A stretch of 64,000 bases of DNA from Roseateles subflavus (GTDB lineage: Bacteria > Pseudomonadota > Gammaproteobacteria > Burkholderiales > Burkholderiaceae_C). The stretch covers positions 45,941 through 109,940 of the forward strand of contig NZ_JASVDS010000009.1 of the NCBI RefSeq assembly GCF_030285365.1, written 5' to 3'. Positions 51,164-63,155 of the stretch are shown here, one piece after another. The stretch's first letter is position 1. Each line of letters opens with the position of its first letter. A model generated the notes under the pieces. The model ran no database searches, had not been told where the DNA came from, and saw nothing but the letters and a program-made list of their open reading frames with translations. Position numbers and translations under genes: made by a program.

Positions 51164-51718
51164 ATGAGCAAGAACACCAAGTCCGCCGCCGCCAAGCCTG
51201 CCGCCAAGGCAAGCGCCTCGCCTGCAAAGTCCGCCACCAAGACCGTCGCCAAAGCAGCCACGAAGGCCGCTGCGCCCAAGATGCGCGAAATGCCGGTGAA
51301 CCCGCCGTCGCGCCCCAGCAAGGAGCTGCACGTCTTCCCGAACCCGGCCCCGCAGCGCGACTACGTCATCCAGTTCCAGGTGCCCGAGTTCACCTGCTTC
51401 TGCCCGCTGACCGGCCAGCCCGACTTCGCCCACTTCACGATCGACATGATCGCGGACGACTACTGCGTCGAGCTCAAGAGCCTGAAGATGTACATGTGGT
51501 CCTACCGCGATGAGGGCGCCTTCCACGAGAAGGTGACCAACACCATCCTGGAAGACATCGTGAAGGTCACGAACCCCCGCTACATCCGCATCTCCGCCAA
51601 GTGGTACGTGCGCGGCGGCATCTACACGAACGTCGTCGTCGAGCACCGCAAGAAGGGCTGGAAGCCCCAGCCGCGCGTGGACCTGCCCCAGCACGGCGCC
51701 GAGACCGGCCTGCTGTAA
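51164..51718 (+). CDS. queF: NADPH-dependent 7-cyano-7-deazaguanine reductase QueF, with basic tail
   Basis: Reduces preQ0 to preQ1 for the queuosine tRNA modification. The core matches unimodular QueF: FTCFCPLTGQPDFAH with catalytic Cys80 and Asp87, then the type motif ELKSLKMYMWSYR, EGAFHEKVTN and a C-terminal VRGGIYTNVVVEH. The product has 184 residues because of an N-terminal tail of about 40 residues made almost only of Lys, Ala, Ser and Thr (KPAAKASASPAKSATK and similar), like histone H1 tails. A GC hairpin with T run follows the stop. The tail is outside the known enzyme fold. Confidence 0.94.
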   Translation: MSKNTKSAAAKPAAKASASPAKSATKTVAKAATKAAAPKMREMPVNPPSRPSKELHVFPNPAPQRDYVIQFQVPEFTCFCPLTGQPDFAHFTIDMIADDYCVELKSLKMYMWSYRDEGAFHEKVTNTILEDIVKVTNPRYIRISAKWYVRGGIYTNVVVEHRKKGWKPQPRVDLPQHGAETGLL

Positions 51719-51737
51719 GCCGGGCATCGCAGCATCG

Positions 51738-51760
51738 AGGGGGCTTCGGCCCCCTTTGTT
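51738..51760 (+). terminator. intrinsic terminator after queF
   Basis: GGGGGC-TTCG-GCCCCC, a six-pair GC stem with the stable UUCG tetraloop, is followed by TTTGTT. It lies 20 bases after the queF stop. The following SET gene starts at 51774, so its message probably needs read-through or its own promoter. Confidence 0.85.
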
Positions 51761-51773
51761 CATTGACGTCCCG

Positions 51774-52199
51774 ATGGCGTTCGACACCAGCTCCTTGCAC
51801 CAGTACGCCGCCGTGCGCGTGAAGCGCAGTCGCATCGACGGCTTCGGCGTCTTCGCGGATGAAGTCATCGCCGCCGGCCGCCACATCGGCGACCTCACGG
51901 GCGAGGCCATCACCGTGGCCGAGGCCCGGCGCCGCGCCCAGGACCGGCAGCGGCTGATGCTGGTGGAACTGTCGCCCTCACGCGCCATCGACTGCAGCCG
52001 TTCCGACGACGCCATGCGCTTCACCAACCACAGCTGCGCGGCCAATGCCCGCATCGAGGTGGAGGACGGCGAGGTGCGCTTCTTCGCCCTGCGCGAAATC
52101 GCGATTGGCGAAGAAATAACCGTGTCCTACGGCCTGACGCACCATGAAGGCCGGCTGGAATGCCGTTGTGGGGCCGACAATTGCCAGCGTCGTCTTTGA
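51774..52199 (+). CDS. SET-domain protein
   Basis: Small SET domain of 141 residues: RSRIDGFGVFADEVIAAG near the start, RFTNHSCAANARIEV with the NHS cofactor-site motif, EITVSYG, and a C-terminal CRCGADNCQ cysteine cluster like the eukaryotic post-SET zinc site. SET enzymes methylate lysines with S-adenosylmethionine; bacterial substrates are mostly unknown. The ATG at 51774 is chosen because the in-frame TTG at 51756 lies inside the queF terminator. It ends 25 bases before dapC. Confidence 0.85.
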   Translation: MAFDTSSLHQYAAVRVKRSRIDGFGVFADEVIAAGRHIGDLTGEAITVAEARRRAQDRQRLMLVELSPSRAIDCSRSDDAMRFTNHSCAANARIEVEDGEVRFFALREIAIGEEITVSYGLTHHEGRLECRCGADNCQRRL

Positions 52200-52224
52200 G
52201 CCGCCACGAGCGGCGCCCCGCTGG

Positions 52225-53433
52225 ATGCAAACGCCTCACAACCCCTTGCTGGATTCGCTGCAGCCCTACCCCTTCGAGCGCCTGCGCGCCCTGACGAAGG
52301 ACCTGCAGCCCAACCCGGCCCTGCGCCCCATCAGCCTGGGGATCGGTGAGCCCAAGCACCCGGCCCCGAAGCTGATCGAGGATGCGCTGATGGCGCATCT
52401 CTCGGGTCTGTCCGTCTACCCCGCCACCGCCGGCGAGCCCCGGCTGCGCGAGGCCATCTGCGGCTGGCTGCAGCGCCGCTATGGCCTGACCCTCGACCCG
52501 GCCACACAGGTGCTGCCCGTCAACGGCTCGCGCGAGGCTCTGTTCGCCTTCGCCCAGACGGTGATCGACCCCACGCGTCCCGGCGCCACGGTCGTCTGCC
52601 CCAATCCCTTCTATCAGATCTACGAGGGCGCGGCCCTCTTGGCCGGCGCGAAGCCCGCGTTCGCCAACTCCGACCCGGCGCGCAACTTCGCGGCCGACTG
52701 GCGCCAGATCGACGACGCCACCTGGGCCCGCACGCAGCTGCTGTACGTCTGCTCGCCCGGCAACCCCACGGGCGCCGTCATGCCCCTGGAGGAATGGCGC
52801 CAGCTCTTCGAGCTCTCGGATCGCCACGGCTTCGTGATCGCCTCGGACGAGTGCTACTCCGAGATCTACTTCCGCGACGAACCCCCGCTGTCCGGCCTGC
52901 AGGCCGCCGTGCAGCTGGGCCGCCCGGACTTCCGCAATCTCGTGGCCTTCACCAGCCTCTCCAAGCGCTCCAACGTGCCGGGCCTGCGCTCGGGCTTCGT
53001 GGCCGGCGACGCCGCCTTGCTGAAGAAGTTCCTGCTCTACCGCACCTACCATGGCAGCGCCATGAATCCCATGGTGCAGGCGGCCAGCGTCGCCGCCTGG
53101 AACGACGAGGCGCACGTCGTTGCCAATCGCGAGGCCTACCGCGCCAAGTTCGCCACGGTGACGCCCCTGCTGGCCGAAGTGCTGGACGTGGCCCTGCCCG
53201 ACGCCAGTTTCTACCTCTGGGCCGGGGTGCCCGGCGGGGACGACGTCCGCTTCACCCTCGAATTGCTCGCTCAATACAATGTGGCGGTCCTGCCCGGCAG
53301 CCTGCTGGCCCGCGAGGCGCACGGCGTCAACCCGGGCCGCGGCCGCATCCGTCTGGCGCTCGTGGCCGAGGAGGCCGAGTGCCTGGAAGCCGCCCGCCGC
53401 ATCGTCGAATTCACCCGCGCCTACCAGCCCTGA
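52225..53433 (+). CDS. dapC: succinyldiaminopimelate transaminase
   Basis: Class I/II aminotransferase of 402 residues making N-succinyl-LL-2-amino-6-oxopimelate/diaminopimelate interconversion in the lysine and peptidoglycan pathway. It shows LGIGEPKHPAPKLIEDAL, SPGNPTGAVMP, ASDECYSEIYF and the PLP lysine Lys247 in FTSLSKRSNVPGLRSG, with a C-terminal RGRIRLALV arginine. Being 71 bases before dapD, with dapE further on, marks it as DapC rather than a general aminotransferase. Confidence 0.93.
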   Translation: MQTPHNPLLDSLQPYPFERLRALTKDLQPNPALRPISLGIGEPKHPAPKLIEDALMAHLSGLSVYPATAGEPRLREAICGWLQRRYGLTLDPATQVLPVNGSREALFAFAQTVIDPTRPGATVVCPNPFYQIYEGAALLAGAKPAFANSDPARNFAADWRQIDDATWARTQLLYVCSPGNPTGAVMPLEEWRQLFELSDRHGFVIASDECYSEIYFRDEPPLSGLQAAVQLGRPDFRNLVAFTSLSKRSNVPGLRSGFVAGDAALLKKFLLYRTYHGSAMNPMVQAASVAAWNDEAHVVANREAYRAKFATVTPLLAEVLDVALPDASFYLWAGVPGGDDVRFTLELLAQYNVAVLPGSLLAREAHGVNPGRGRIRLALVAEEAECLEAARRIVEFTRAYQP

Positions 53434-53504
53434 CGCCGGTTCGCGCCCCGGCGCCGCCGCCGGGTGGCGCCTCCCCCCTCACCTCTCCCTGACTCGAGAA
53501 CACC

Positions 53505-54329
53505 ATGAGCCAAGACCTGCAGACCCTGATCGACCAAGCCTGGGAAGACCGCACCCAGTTCAGCCCCAGCAGCGCGCCCGCCGCCGTGCGCGAGGCCGTG
53601 GACCACGTGCTGGCCGAGCTGGACGCCGGCCGTCTGCGCGTGGCCGAGCGCCAGGGCGTGGGCCAGTGGACGGTGCACCAGTGGATCAAGAAGGCCGTGC
53701 TGCTGTCCTTCCGCCTCAACGACAACCGCGCCATGGGCGGCGGTGACCTCGGCTTCTTCGACAAGGTCCCGACCAAGTTCGGCGGCCTGAGCGAGGACCA
53801 GCTGCGCGCCACCGGCGTGCGCGTGGTGCCCCCCGCCGTGGCCCGCCGCGGCAGCTTCATGGCCAGGAACGTGGTGCTGATGCCCTCCTACGTCAACATC
53901 GGCGCCTACGTCGATGAAGGCACCATGGTCGACACCTGGGCCACCGTCGGCTCCTGCGCGCAGATCGGCAAGAACGTCCACCTGAGCGGCGGCGTGGGCA
54001 TCGGCGGGGTGCTGGAGCCCCTGCAGGCCAACCCGACCATCATCGAGGACAACTGCTTCATCGGCGCCCGTTCCGAGGTCGTGGAAGGCGTGATCGTCGA
54101 GGAGAACTCGGTGATCTCCATGGGCGTCTACATCGGTCAGAGCACCCCCATCTACGACCGCGAGAAGGACGAGGTCAGCTATGGCCGCGTGCCCGCCGGC
54201 TCCGTGGTGATCAGCGGCTCGCTGCCCAAGGCCGACGGCAAGTACAGCCTCTACGCCGCCATCATCGTCAAGAAGGTCGATGCCGGCACCCGCGCCAAGA
54301 CGAGCATCAACGAACTGTTGCGCGCCTGA
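53505..54329 (+). CDS. dapD: 2,3,4,5-tetrahydropyridine-2,6-dicarboxylate N-succinyltransferase
   Basis: Left-handed beta-helix transferase of 274 residues that succinylates tetrahydrodipicolinate in the DAP pathway. Signature parts are [71 protein letters not shown] and [10 protein letters not shown]. Length equals the E. coli enzyme. A terminator-like hairpin follows 44 bases after the stop, so dapC-dapD likely form one transcript. Confidence 0.97.
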   Translation: MSQDLQTLIDQAWEDRTQFSPSSAPAAVREAVDHVLAELDAGRLRVAERQGVGQWTVHQWIKKAVLLSFRLNDNRAMGGGDLGFFDKVPTKFGGLSEDQLRATGVRVVPPAVARRGSFMARNVVLMPSYVNIGAYVDEGTMVDTWATVGSCAQIGKNVHLSGGVGIGGVLEPLQANPTIIEDNCFIGARSEVVEGVIVEENSVISMGVYIGQSTPIYDREKDEVSYGRVPAGSVVISGSLPKADGKYSLYAAIIVKKVDAGTRAKTSINELLRA

Positions 54330-54372
54330 CGAGGGTTCTGCAGGCAGCCGCCTGCAAAACTAGGCGATGATT

Positions 54373-54418
54373 CGGGCTTCGCGCGCCTCCCCCAGGCGCC
54401 GGAGCCCGTTTGATTTTT
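54373..54418 (+). terminator. terminator-like hairpin after dapD
   Basis: CGGGCT (54373-54378) pairs with AGCCCG (54403-54408), with an inner CGCCT/AGGCG stem, and TTTGATTTTT follows. It sits 44 bases after the dapD stop and 36 bases before the pilU start. The interior mismatch makes strength uncertain. Confidence 0.6.
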
Positions 54419-54454
54419 GAATTGCGTCGTTGACACGCGTTGGAGGCCGGTGGC

Positions 54455-57677
<3,223 letters not shown>

Positions 57678-57684
57678 ACAAGAC

Positions 57685-59634
57685 ATGATCACCCTGAAGA
57701 ATGTGGTGCTGCGACGCGGCACCAAGGTCGTGCTGGACGACGCCAGCGTCGTGCTGCAGCCCGGCGAGAAGATCGGTCTCGTGGGCCGCAACGGCGCGGG
57801 CAAGTCCAGCCTCTTTGCCCTGCTGACCGAGCGTCTGCATGCCGACCGCGGCGATGTCGAGGTGCCCCGGCACTGGCGCATGGCCGAGGTCGCGCAGCAC
57901 ATGCCCGAGACCGAGGCCTCGGCCACCGACTTCGTGCTGGAGGGCGATACCCGCCTGATGGCCGCGCGCGAGCTGCTCGCCAAGGCCGAGGCCGCGGGCG
58001 ATGGCCACGGCATCGCCGAGGGCCATGTGGCCATGAGCGATGCCGGCGCCTTCGATGCCCGCGCGCGTGCGCAGGCCCTGCTGATGGGCCTGGGCTTCAA
58101 GGGCGCGCAGGTGGATGCGCCGGTGAACAGCTTCTCCGGCGGCTGGCGCATGCGCCTGCAGCTGGCCCGCGCGCTGATGTGCCCGGCGGACCTCATGCTG
58201 CTGGACGAACCCACCAACCACCTGGACCTCGACGCCCTCGTCTGGCTGGAAGCCTGGCTGCAGCGCTACGAGGGCACGCTCCTCATCATCAGCCACGACC
58301 GCGAGTTCCTCGACGCCATCACCCGCGTCACGCTGCATCTGGACGAGGCCAAGCTGACGCGCTACGGCGGCAACTACACCGCCTTCGAGGCCATGCGCGC
58401 CGAGCGCATGGTCCAGCAGCAGCAGGCCTTCGACAAGCAGCAGGACCGCATCGCCCACCTGCAGAAGTTCATCGACCGCTTCAAGGCCAAGGCCACCAAG
58501 GCGAAGCAGGCGCAGAGCCGCGTCAAGGCGCTGGAGCGCATGGAGCGCCTCGCGCCGGTCCTGGCCTCGGCCGATTTCGCCTTCGAGTTCCGCGAGCCCG
58601 TCTCGCTGCCCAATCCCATGCTCTCGCTGCGCGACGTGGCCTGCGGCTATGGCGAGACCACCATCGTGCGGGACATCAACCGCACGGTGCTGGCCGGCCA
58701 GCGCATCGGCATCCTCGGCGCCAACGGCCAGGGCAAGTCCACCCTGGTCAAGACGGTGGCCCGCATGCAGAAGGCGCTCGGGGGCACGCTGACCGAGGGC
58801 AAGGGCCTGGCCATCGGCTACTTCGCCCAGCAGGAGATGGACGTGCTGCGGCCGGACGAAGGCCCGCTCGCCCACATGATCCGTCTGGCCAAGGAGGTCA
58901 GCCCGCAGGCGCGCGAGCAGGAGCTGCGGGACTTCCTCGGCCAGTTCCGCTTCACGGGGGACATGGTCAACCAGGAGGTCGGCAGCCTCTCCGGCGGGGA
59001 GAAGGCGCGGCTCGTGCTGGCCATGCTGGTCTGGCAGCGCCCCAACCTGCTGCTGCTGGATGAGCCGACCAACCACCTGGACCTGCAGACCCGCGAGGCG
59101 CTGTCGATGGCGCTCAACGAGTTCGAGGGCACCGTGATGCTGGTCAGCCATGACCGCGCGCTGCTGCGCGAGGTCTGCGACGAGTTCTGGCTCGTCGCCA
59201 AGGGTCAGGTCTCGCCCTTCGACGGCGACCTCGACGACTACCAGCGCTGGCTGCTGGAGACCGCCCGCGAGGTCGCCAAGGCCATCAAGGAGGCCAGCCG
59301 CAGCGCCGCCGAGGCCCAGAAGGCGCAGAGCAGCACGGCACCGGCCAATCAGCGCGAGGACCGCAAGGCCTCGGCGCAGGCACGGGCGAAGCTCAACGAG
59401 CAGACGCGGCCGATGCGCAAGGAGATCGAGACGATCGACAAGCAGCTGGCCCGGCTCACGCAGGAGCGCGAAGCGCTGGAGGCCGAGCTGGCCGCCGGCA
59501 CGCTCGCGCCGGCCGCCATCGCCGACAGCGGCCGCCGGCTCAAGGCGGTGGGCGACGAGATCGACGAGCTCGAAATGCGCTGGCTGGAGCTCAGCGAGCA
59601 GATCGAGGCCCTGACGACCGCCGCCGGGCTCTGA
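57685..59634 (+). CDS. ABC-F family ATPase, YheS-like
   Basis: Two ATP-binding cassettes in one soluble chain of 649 residues, no membrane domain. Walker A motifs are GRNGAGKSS (about 34-42) and GANGQGKST (about 347-355); signatures FSGGWRMRLQLARAL and LSGGEKARLVLAM; both Walker B regions read LLLDEPTNHLDL. The linker between cassettes is rich in Lys and Gln, and the C terminus is a coiled coil (about 540-645). ABC-F proteins act at the ribosomal E site; the second-cassette and tail layout recall YheS/Uup more than EttA. Confidence 0.9.
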   Translation: MITLKNVVLRRGTKVVLDDASVVLQPGEKIGLVGRNGAGKSSLFALLTERLHADRGDVEVPRHWRMAEVAQHMPETEASATDFVLEGDTRLMAARELLAKAEAAGDGHGIAEGHVAMSDAGAFDARARAQALLMGLGFKGAQVDAPVNSFSGGWRMRLQLARALMCPADLMLLDEPTNHLDLDALVWLEAWLQRYEGTLLIISHDREFLDAITRVTLHLDEAKLTRYGGNYTAFEAMRAERMVQQQQAFDKQQDRIAHLQKFIDRFKAKATKAKQAQSRVKALERMERLAPVLASADFAFEFREPVSLPNPMLSLRDVACGYGETTIVRDINRTVLAGQRIGILGANGQGKSTLVKTVARMQKALGGTLTEGKGLAIGYFAQQEMDVLRPDEGPLAHMIRLAKEVSPQAREQELRDFLGQFRFTGDMVNQEVGSLSGGEKARLVLAMLVWQRPNLLLLDEPTNHLDLQTREALSMALNEFEGTVMLVSHDRALLREVCDEFWLVAKGQVSPFDGDLDDYQRWLLETAREVAKAIKEASRSAAEAQKAQSSTAPANQREDRKASAQARAKLNEQTRPMRKEIETIDKQLARLTQEREALEAELAAGTLAPAAIADSGRRLKAVGDEIDELEMRWLELSEQIEALTTAAGL

Positions 59635-59717
59635 GCCCGGCAGCACGGCCCGGGGCCGGCGTCATCGCGACGCCCCCCAGGCCCGCTCAGTGAAAGCGCC
59701 TGGGTTCGGATCGGCAC

Positions 59718-60068
59718 TCAGGCCAGGCAGACGGCGATGGCCGCCAGGGCCGCCGGCACGCTCTGGATGAAGAGAATCTTGCGGCTGGCCGTGGCCGCGC
59801 CATAGACGCCCGCCACGAAGACACAGCCCAGGAAGAAGAGCTGCGTGGCCCCCTCACCCCGCGCCAGCCCCCAGAACAGGCCTGCCGCCAGGAAGCCGTT
59901 GTAGAGCCCCTGGTTGGCCGCCAGCACCTTGGTCGCGTCCGCGAACTCCTGTGTCAGCCCGAAGGCCTTGCGGCCCTTCGGCGTGGTCCACCAGAACATC
60001 TCCAGCACGAGGATGTAGACGTGGATCAGGCCCACCAGGCCCACCAGCACGGCGGCGGCTGCTTGCAT
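59718..60068 (-). CDS. DUF1304 four-helix membrane protein
   Basis: Small integral membrane protein of 116 residues with about four helices and the family motif HVYILVLEMFWWTTPKGRKAFG, then ANQGLYNGFLAAGLFWGL. Function of the family is unknown. GGAGCG precedes the ATG. It is divergent from the peroxide-sensing ohrR gene across a 234-base region, so shared redox regulation is possible but not shown. Confidence 0.88.
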   Translation of the reverse strand: MQAAAAVLVGLVGLIHVYILVLEMFWWTTPKGRKAFGLTQEFADATKVLAANQGLYNGFLAAGLFWGLARGEGATQLFFLGCVFVAGVYGAATASRKILFIQSVPAALAAIAVCLA

Positions 60069-60266
60069 GTGTTCGCTCCTTCCCGAGGCATTCGATGTGA
60101 TGGGCGCGATCTTGTCACAGCCACCGCCCCCTGCGTGTCACCTGCGGCACGCGGGATATCCCGTCCCCGCCCGCTTCATCCCGCCGTCTTCATCCCGCCG
60201 ATCTCACCCCGCCGCCCCCGGCCCGCTGCCCCCTCCCCGGCTGCCGCACGGGAAAGACCTTTTAAA

Positions 60267-60295
60267 TTGTGTGCAATTCAATTGCGCACTACATT
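60267..60295 (+). promoter_or_regulatory. ohrR promoter overlapping an inverted-repeat operator
   Basis: TTGTGT (60267-60272) and TACATT (60290-60295) are spaced by 17 bases, a good sigma-70 promoter. The spacer is filled by an inverted repeat, GTGTGCAATT-C-AATTGCGCAC (60269-60289), with nine of ten bases matched, resembling OhrR/MarR operators. The ATG follows 7 bases after the -10 box, so the message is nearly leaderless. Autorepression by reduced OhrR is the likely use. Confidence 0.75.
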
Positions 60296-60302
60296 AATCC
60301 CC

Positions 60303-60791
60303 ATGCCGACACGCAAGAGCCCCCCGCAAGCCGCCGCCGATCCCCGCGATCACTGGCTGAAGCTGGACCACCAGCTGTGCTTCGCCCTGTATTCGAGCTC
60401 ACTGGCGATGACCAAGCTCTACAAGCCCCTGCTGGCGCCACTGGGATTGACCTACCCGCAGTACCTGGTGCTGCTGGTGCTGTGGGAGCAGGACGGTCAG
60501 CCCGTCAGTGCGCTGGGCGAGCGCCTGAGCCTCGACTCCGGGACGCTGACTCCCTTGCTCAAGCGCATGGAGCAGTCCGGCCTGCTGCAGCGGCTGCGGG
60601 ATGCGAACGACGAGCGCCGCGTGCTGATCACGCTGACCCACGACGGCCGCGCCCTGAAGAAGGCGGCGCGCAAGATTCCGGAATCGCTGGCCTGTGCCAG
60701 CGCCTGCGGGCTCGACGAGCTGCAGGCCCTCACGCAACGCCTGCATGCCCTGCGGGACCAGCTCCAGCGCAGCGTGCAGGCCGCGGCCTGA
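60303..60791 (+). CDS. ohrR: organic hydroperoxide-responsive repressor OhrR (MarR family)
   Basis: Winged-helix repressor of 162 residues. LDHQLCFALYSSSLAMTKLY holds the peroxide-sensing Cys26 with nearby Tyr residues; LGLTYPQYLVLLVLWE and LDSGTLTPLLKRMEQSGLL form the DNA-reading part, and RDANDERRVLITLT the wing. Oxidation of Cys26 by organic peroxides releases DNA in characterised OhrRs. A strong operator-promoter precedes it and ohr follows 61 bases on. Confidence 0.94.
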   Translation: MPTRKSPPQAAADPRDHWLKLDHQLCFALYSSSLAMTKLYKPLLAPLGLTYPQYLVLLVLWEQDGQPVSALGERLSLDSGTLTPLLKRMEQSGLLQRLRDANDERRVLITLTHDGRALKKAARKIPESLACASACGLDELQALTQRLHALRDQLQRSVQAAA

Positions 60792-60852
60792 TCCCGCACA
60801 CCCACTCACCCTGACCACCCCGCCCCCGAGGCATCACCCGAAAGGACCCATC

Positions 60853-61278
60853 ATGGCTCTCGACAAAGTGCTCTACACCGCCACCGCCACCGCCACGGGC
60901 GGCCGCCAAGGCAGCGCCGAATCCAGCGACGGCAAGCTGAAGATCGAACTCTCCACGCCGCGTGAGCTCGGCGGCGCCGGCGGCGACGGCACCAACCCCG
61001 AACAGCTCTTCGCGGCCGGCTACTCGGCCTGCTTCATCGGCGCCATGAAGGCGGTCGGCGCCAAGCAGAAGATCGCCGTGCCGAACGACGTCTCCATCAC
61101 CAGCGACGTCGCCATCGGCCCGATCCCGCAGGGCTTCGGCATCCAGGTCGCCATGCGCATCAGCCTGCCCGGCATGGAGCGCGCCGCCGCCCAGGCCCTG
61201 ATCGAGGCCGCGCACCAGGTCTGCCCCTACAGCAACGCCACGCGCGGCAACATCGACGTGAGCCTGACGCTGGTCTGA
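60853..61278 (+). CDS. ohr: organic hydroperoxide resistance protein Ohr
   Basis: Thiol peroxidase of 141 residues from the OsmC/Ohr family that reduces fatty-acid hydroperoxides. Catalytic cysteines are Cys60 in [10 protein letters not shown] and Cys124 in [13 protein letters not shown]; Arg18 and the [10 protein letters not shown] loop are also conserved. AAAGGA precedes the ATG. It follows ohrR and ends in a strong terminator, so the two genes form a peroxide-inducible unit. Confidence 0.96.
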   Translation: MALDKVLYTATATATGGRQGSAESSDGKLKIELSTPRELGGAGGDGTNPEQLFAAGYSACFIGAMKAVGAKQKIAVPNDVSITSDVAIGPIPQGFGIQVAMRISLPGMERAAAQALIEAAHQVCPYSNATRGNIDVSLTLV

Positions 61279-61318
61279 AGCTCGCGCACGCCGAGGTCCG
61301 CGCCTCGGCCACCCGAAG

Positions 61319-61345
61319 GCCGGTCCCCTGCGGACCGGCTTTTTT
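61319..61345 (+). terminator. intrinsic terminator after ohr
   Basis: GCCGGTCC (61319-61326) and GGACCGGC (61332-61339) form a perfect eight-pair stem with loop CCTGC, followed by six T. It ends 50 bases before the stop of the convergent asparaginase gene. Confidence 0.92.
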
Positions 61346-61394
61346 CATGAGGGTTCGCGCGTCAGGCGACGGTCGGACGAAGCGCGCAGGCGCT

Positions 61395-62348
61395 TCAGGC
61401 GCCCGGCGCGGCGGCCAGGAGCTGCAGCAGCAGCTCGACGCGCGCCTTGACCGGGCTCAGCGCGCCCGCGCTGAGCAGCCCGCGGCCGTTCTCCGCCACC
61501 GGCCCGCCATCGCAGCGCGTGCTGCGCAGCACCTTCACGCCCGCCTCCTGCGCGTCCAGCAGCGCCTGCTCCAGGGCCTCGCTGAGGGTGCCATTGCCCG
61601 TTCCGGCCACCACGAGACCGTCGACGCCGTCCTGCTGCAGCAGGCGCACCACGCGGCCGTCGGCATGGGCGTGGTTGAGCACCAGCTCGACCCGCGGCCA
61701 GGCGCCGCCTTCTGGGGGCAACACGCCGGTCCCGAGCGCCGCGCGGGCCGCCACGGGCTGCGCCAGCCAGCGCACCCGCCCTTCCTCCACCTGCGCCAGC
61801 ACCGTGCCGTCCCGGCCTCGGAAGGCGTCCACGCGGTAGCTGTGGACCTTCTGCACCTGCTCGGCGCCATAGACCTGCCCGGCCACGCAGACCATCACCC
61901 CCTGCGAGCCGGGATCCTGCAGCAGGTGGGCGGCGTCCAGCATGTTCTGCGGGCCGTCCAGCTGCAGCGCCGTCGCCGGCCGCATGGCCGCCGTCAGCAC
62001 GACCGGCTTGCGCGGCGCGAGCACGCGCTGCAGGAAGTAGGCGGTCTCCTCCAGCGTGTCCGTGCCATGGGTGATGAGCACGCCCCGCACCTCGACCCGC
62101 GCCAGGTGCGAGGCCACGGCCAGCGCCAGGCGGCGCCACGTGGGGAAGTCCATGTCCTTGCTGTCCAGCTGCGCAATCTGATGCGCCTCCAGCCGGAAGG
62201 CCGACAGGCCGGGCACGCCGGCGACGAGCGCCTCGACGTGGATCTCGCCCGCCTTGTAGCCCACGTTGTCATGCGCCTGGGCCGCCTTGCCGGCGATCGT
62301 GCCGCCGGTGCCGAGGATGACGATCAAGTCAGCGACTTTGCTTTGCAA
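61395..62348 (-). CDS. L-asparaginase
   Basis: Amidohydrolase of about 317 residues converting asparagine to aspartate and ammonia. First catalytic threonine is Thr17 in [11 protein letters not shown]; the second triad Thr96-Asp97 lies in [16 protein letters not shown], with Lys in [12 protein letters not shown]. No signal peptide, so a cytosolic (AnsA-like) enzyme is likely. A TTG at 62348 with AGGA ten bases upstream is the best start; longer frames would run through the LexA boxes. The gene is divergent from lexA, whose boxes lie 12-46 bases upstream of this start. Confidence 0.88.
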   Translation of the reverse strand: MQSKVADLIVILGTGGTIAGKAAQAHDNVGYKAGEIHVEALVAGVPGLSAFRLEAHQIAQLDSKDMDFPTWRRLALAVASHLARVEVRGVLITHGTDTLEETAYFLQRVLAPRKPVVLTAAMRPATALQLDGPQNMLDAAHLLQDPGSQGVMVCVAGQVYGAEQVQKVHSYRVDAFRGRDGTVLAQVEEGRVRWLAQPVAARAALGTGVLPPEGGAWPRVELVLNHAHADGRVVRLLQQDGVDGLVVAGTGNGTLSEALEQALLDAQEAGVKVLRSTRCDGGPVAENGRGLLSAGALSPVKARVELLLQLLAAAPGA

Positions 62349-62359
62349 TTTGTGACGTC

Positions 62360-62375
62360 CTGGATAAAAATACAG
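62360..62375. promoter_or_regulatory. LexA box 1
   Basis: CTGGATAAAAATACAG fits CTG-N10-CAG with an A/T-rich centre, the SOS box of enterobacterial and betaproteobacterial LexA. It sits 88 bases before the lexA start and 12 before the asparaginase start. Confidence 0.88.
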
Positions 62376-62378
62376 ATA

Positions 62379-62394
62379 CTGGATGGATATCCAG
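62379..62394. promoter_or_regulatory. LexA box 2
   Basis: CTGGATGGATATCCAG, again CTG-N10-CAG, with a GGATATCC palindromic core. It begins 3 bases after box 1; the paired boxes imply tight autoregulation of lexA and possible control of the divergent asparaginase gene. Confidence 0.85.
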
Positions 62395-62462
62395 ATCGCG
62401 ATCAATTCAACCGCCGGCGCGTGCCCTGTCACCCTGGCGGAGCCCACATCGAAAGGTCACCC

Positions 62463-63155
62463 GTGGACGCAAGCCCCAAACTCACCGCCCGGCAGCAGCA
62501 GATTTTCGATCTGGTGCGCCAGAGTATCGAGGAAACTGGCGCTCCGCCCACCCGTGCCGAGATCGCCGCCGAGCTCGGCTTCAAGTCCGCGAATGCCGCC
62601 GAGGAACACCTGCAGGCGCTCGCACGCAAGGGCGTCATCGAGCTGGTAGGCGGCACGTCGCGGGGCATCCGGCTGCCGGGCGCCGCGCTGAAGGCACTCA
62701 ACCGCGCCCGCGAAGTGCGCGAAGCCCTCAGAAGCGATGCGCAATTTGCATTGCCGCTGCCGGGCCTGGCCCAGCTGACCCTGCCCCTGATCGGCCGCGT
62801 GGCCGCCGGTGCGCCCATCCTGGCGCAGGAGCACATCGAGCAGCAGTACAGCGTCGAGCCCAGCCTCTTCGCCCGCAAGCCCGACTACCTGCTGCGCGTG
62901 CGCGGCCTCAGCATGCGGGACGTCGGCATCATGGACGGCGACCTCCTGGCCGTGCAGAAATGCGCCGAGGCCAAGAACGGGCAGATCGTCGTCGCCCGCA
63001 TTGGAGACGAAGTCACGGTGAAGCGCTTCCGCAAAGAGCGCCAGCACATCAGCCTGCTGCCCGAGAACCCCGACTTCGAACCCATCCTCGTGACGGGCGA
63101 CGAGCCCTTCGCCATCGAGGGGCTGGCCGTCGGGCTCATCCGCAATCAGTTCTGA
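62463..63155 (+). CDS. lexA: SOS repressor LexA
   Basis: Repressor of the DNA-damage response, 230 residues. The winged helix contains [34 protein letters not shown] and [16 protein letters not shown]. The self-cleavage site is Ala115-Gly116 in GRVAAGAP; catalytic Ser150 ([17 protein letters not shown]) and Lys187 ([10 protein letters not shown]) have the same spacing as in E. coli LexA. Translation starts at GTG 62463 with GAAAGGT upstream. Two LexA boxes lie before it. It is about 28 residues longer than E. coli LexA, mainly in the hinge. Confidence 0.97.
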   Translation: MDASPKLTARQQQIFDLVRQSIEETGAPPTRAEIAAELGFKSANAAEEHLQALARKGVIELVGGTSRGIRLPGAALKALNRAREVREALRSDAQFALPLPGLAQLTLPLIGRVAAGAPILAQEHIEQQYSVEPSLFARKPDYLLRVRGLSMRDVGIMDGDLLAVQKCAEAKNGQIVVARIGDEVTVKRFRKERQHISLLPENPDFEPILVTGDEPFAIEGLAVGLIRNQF

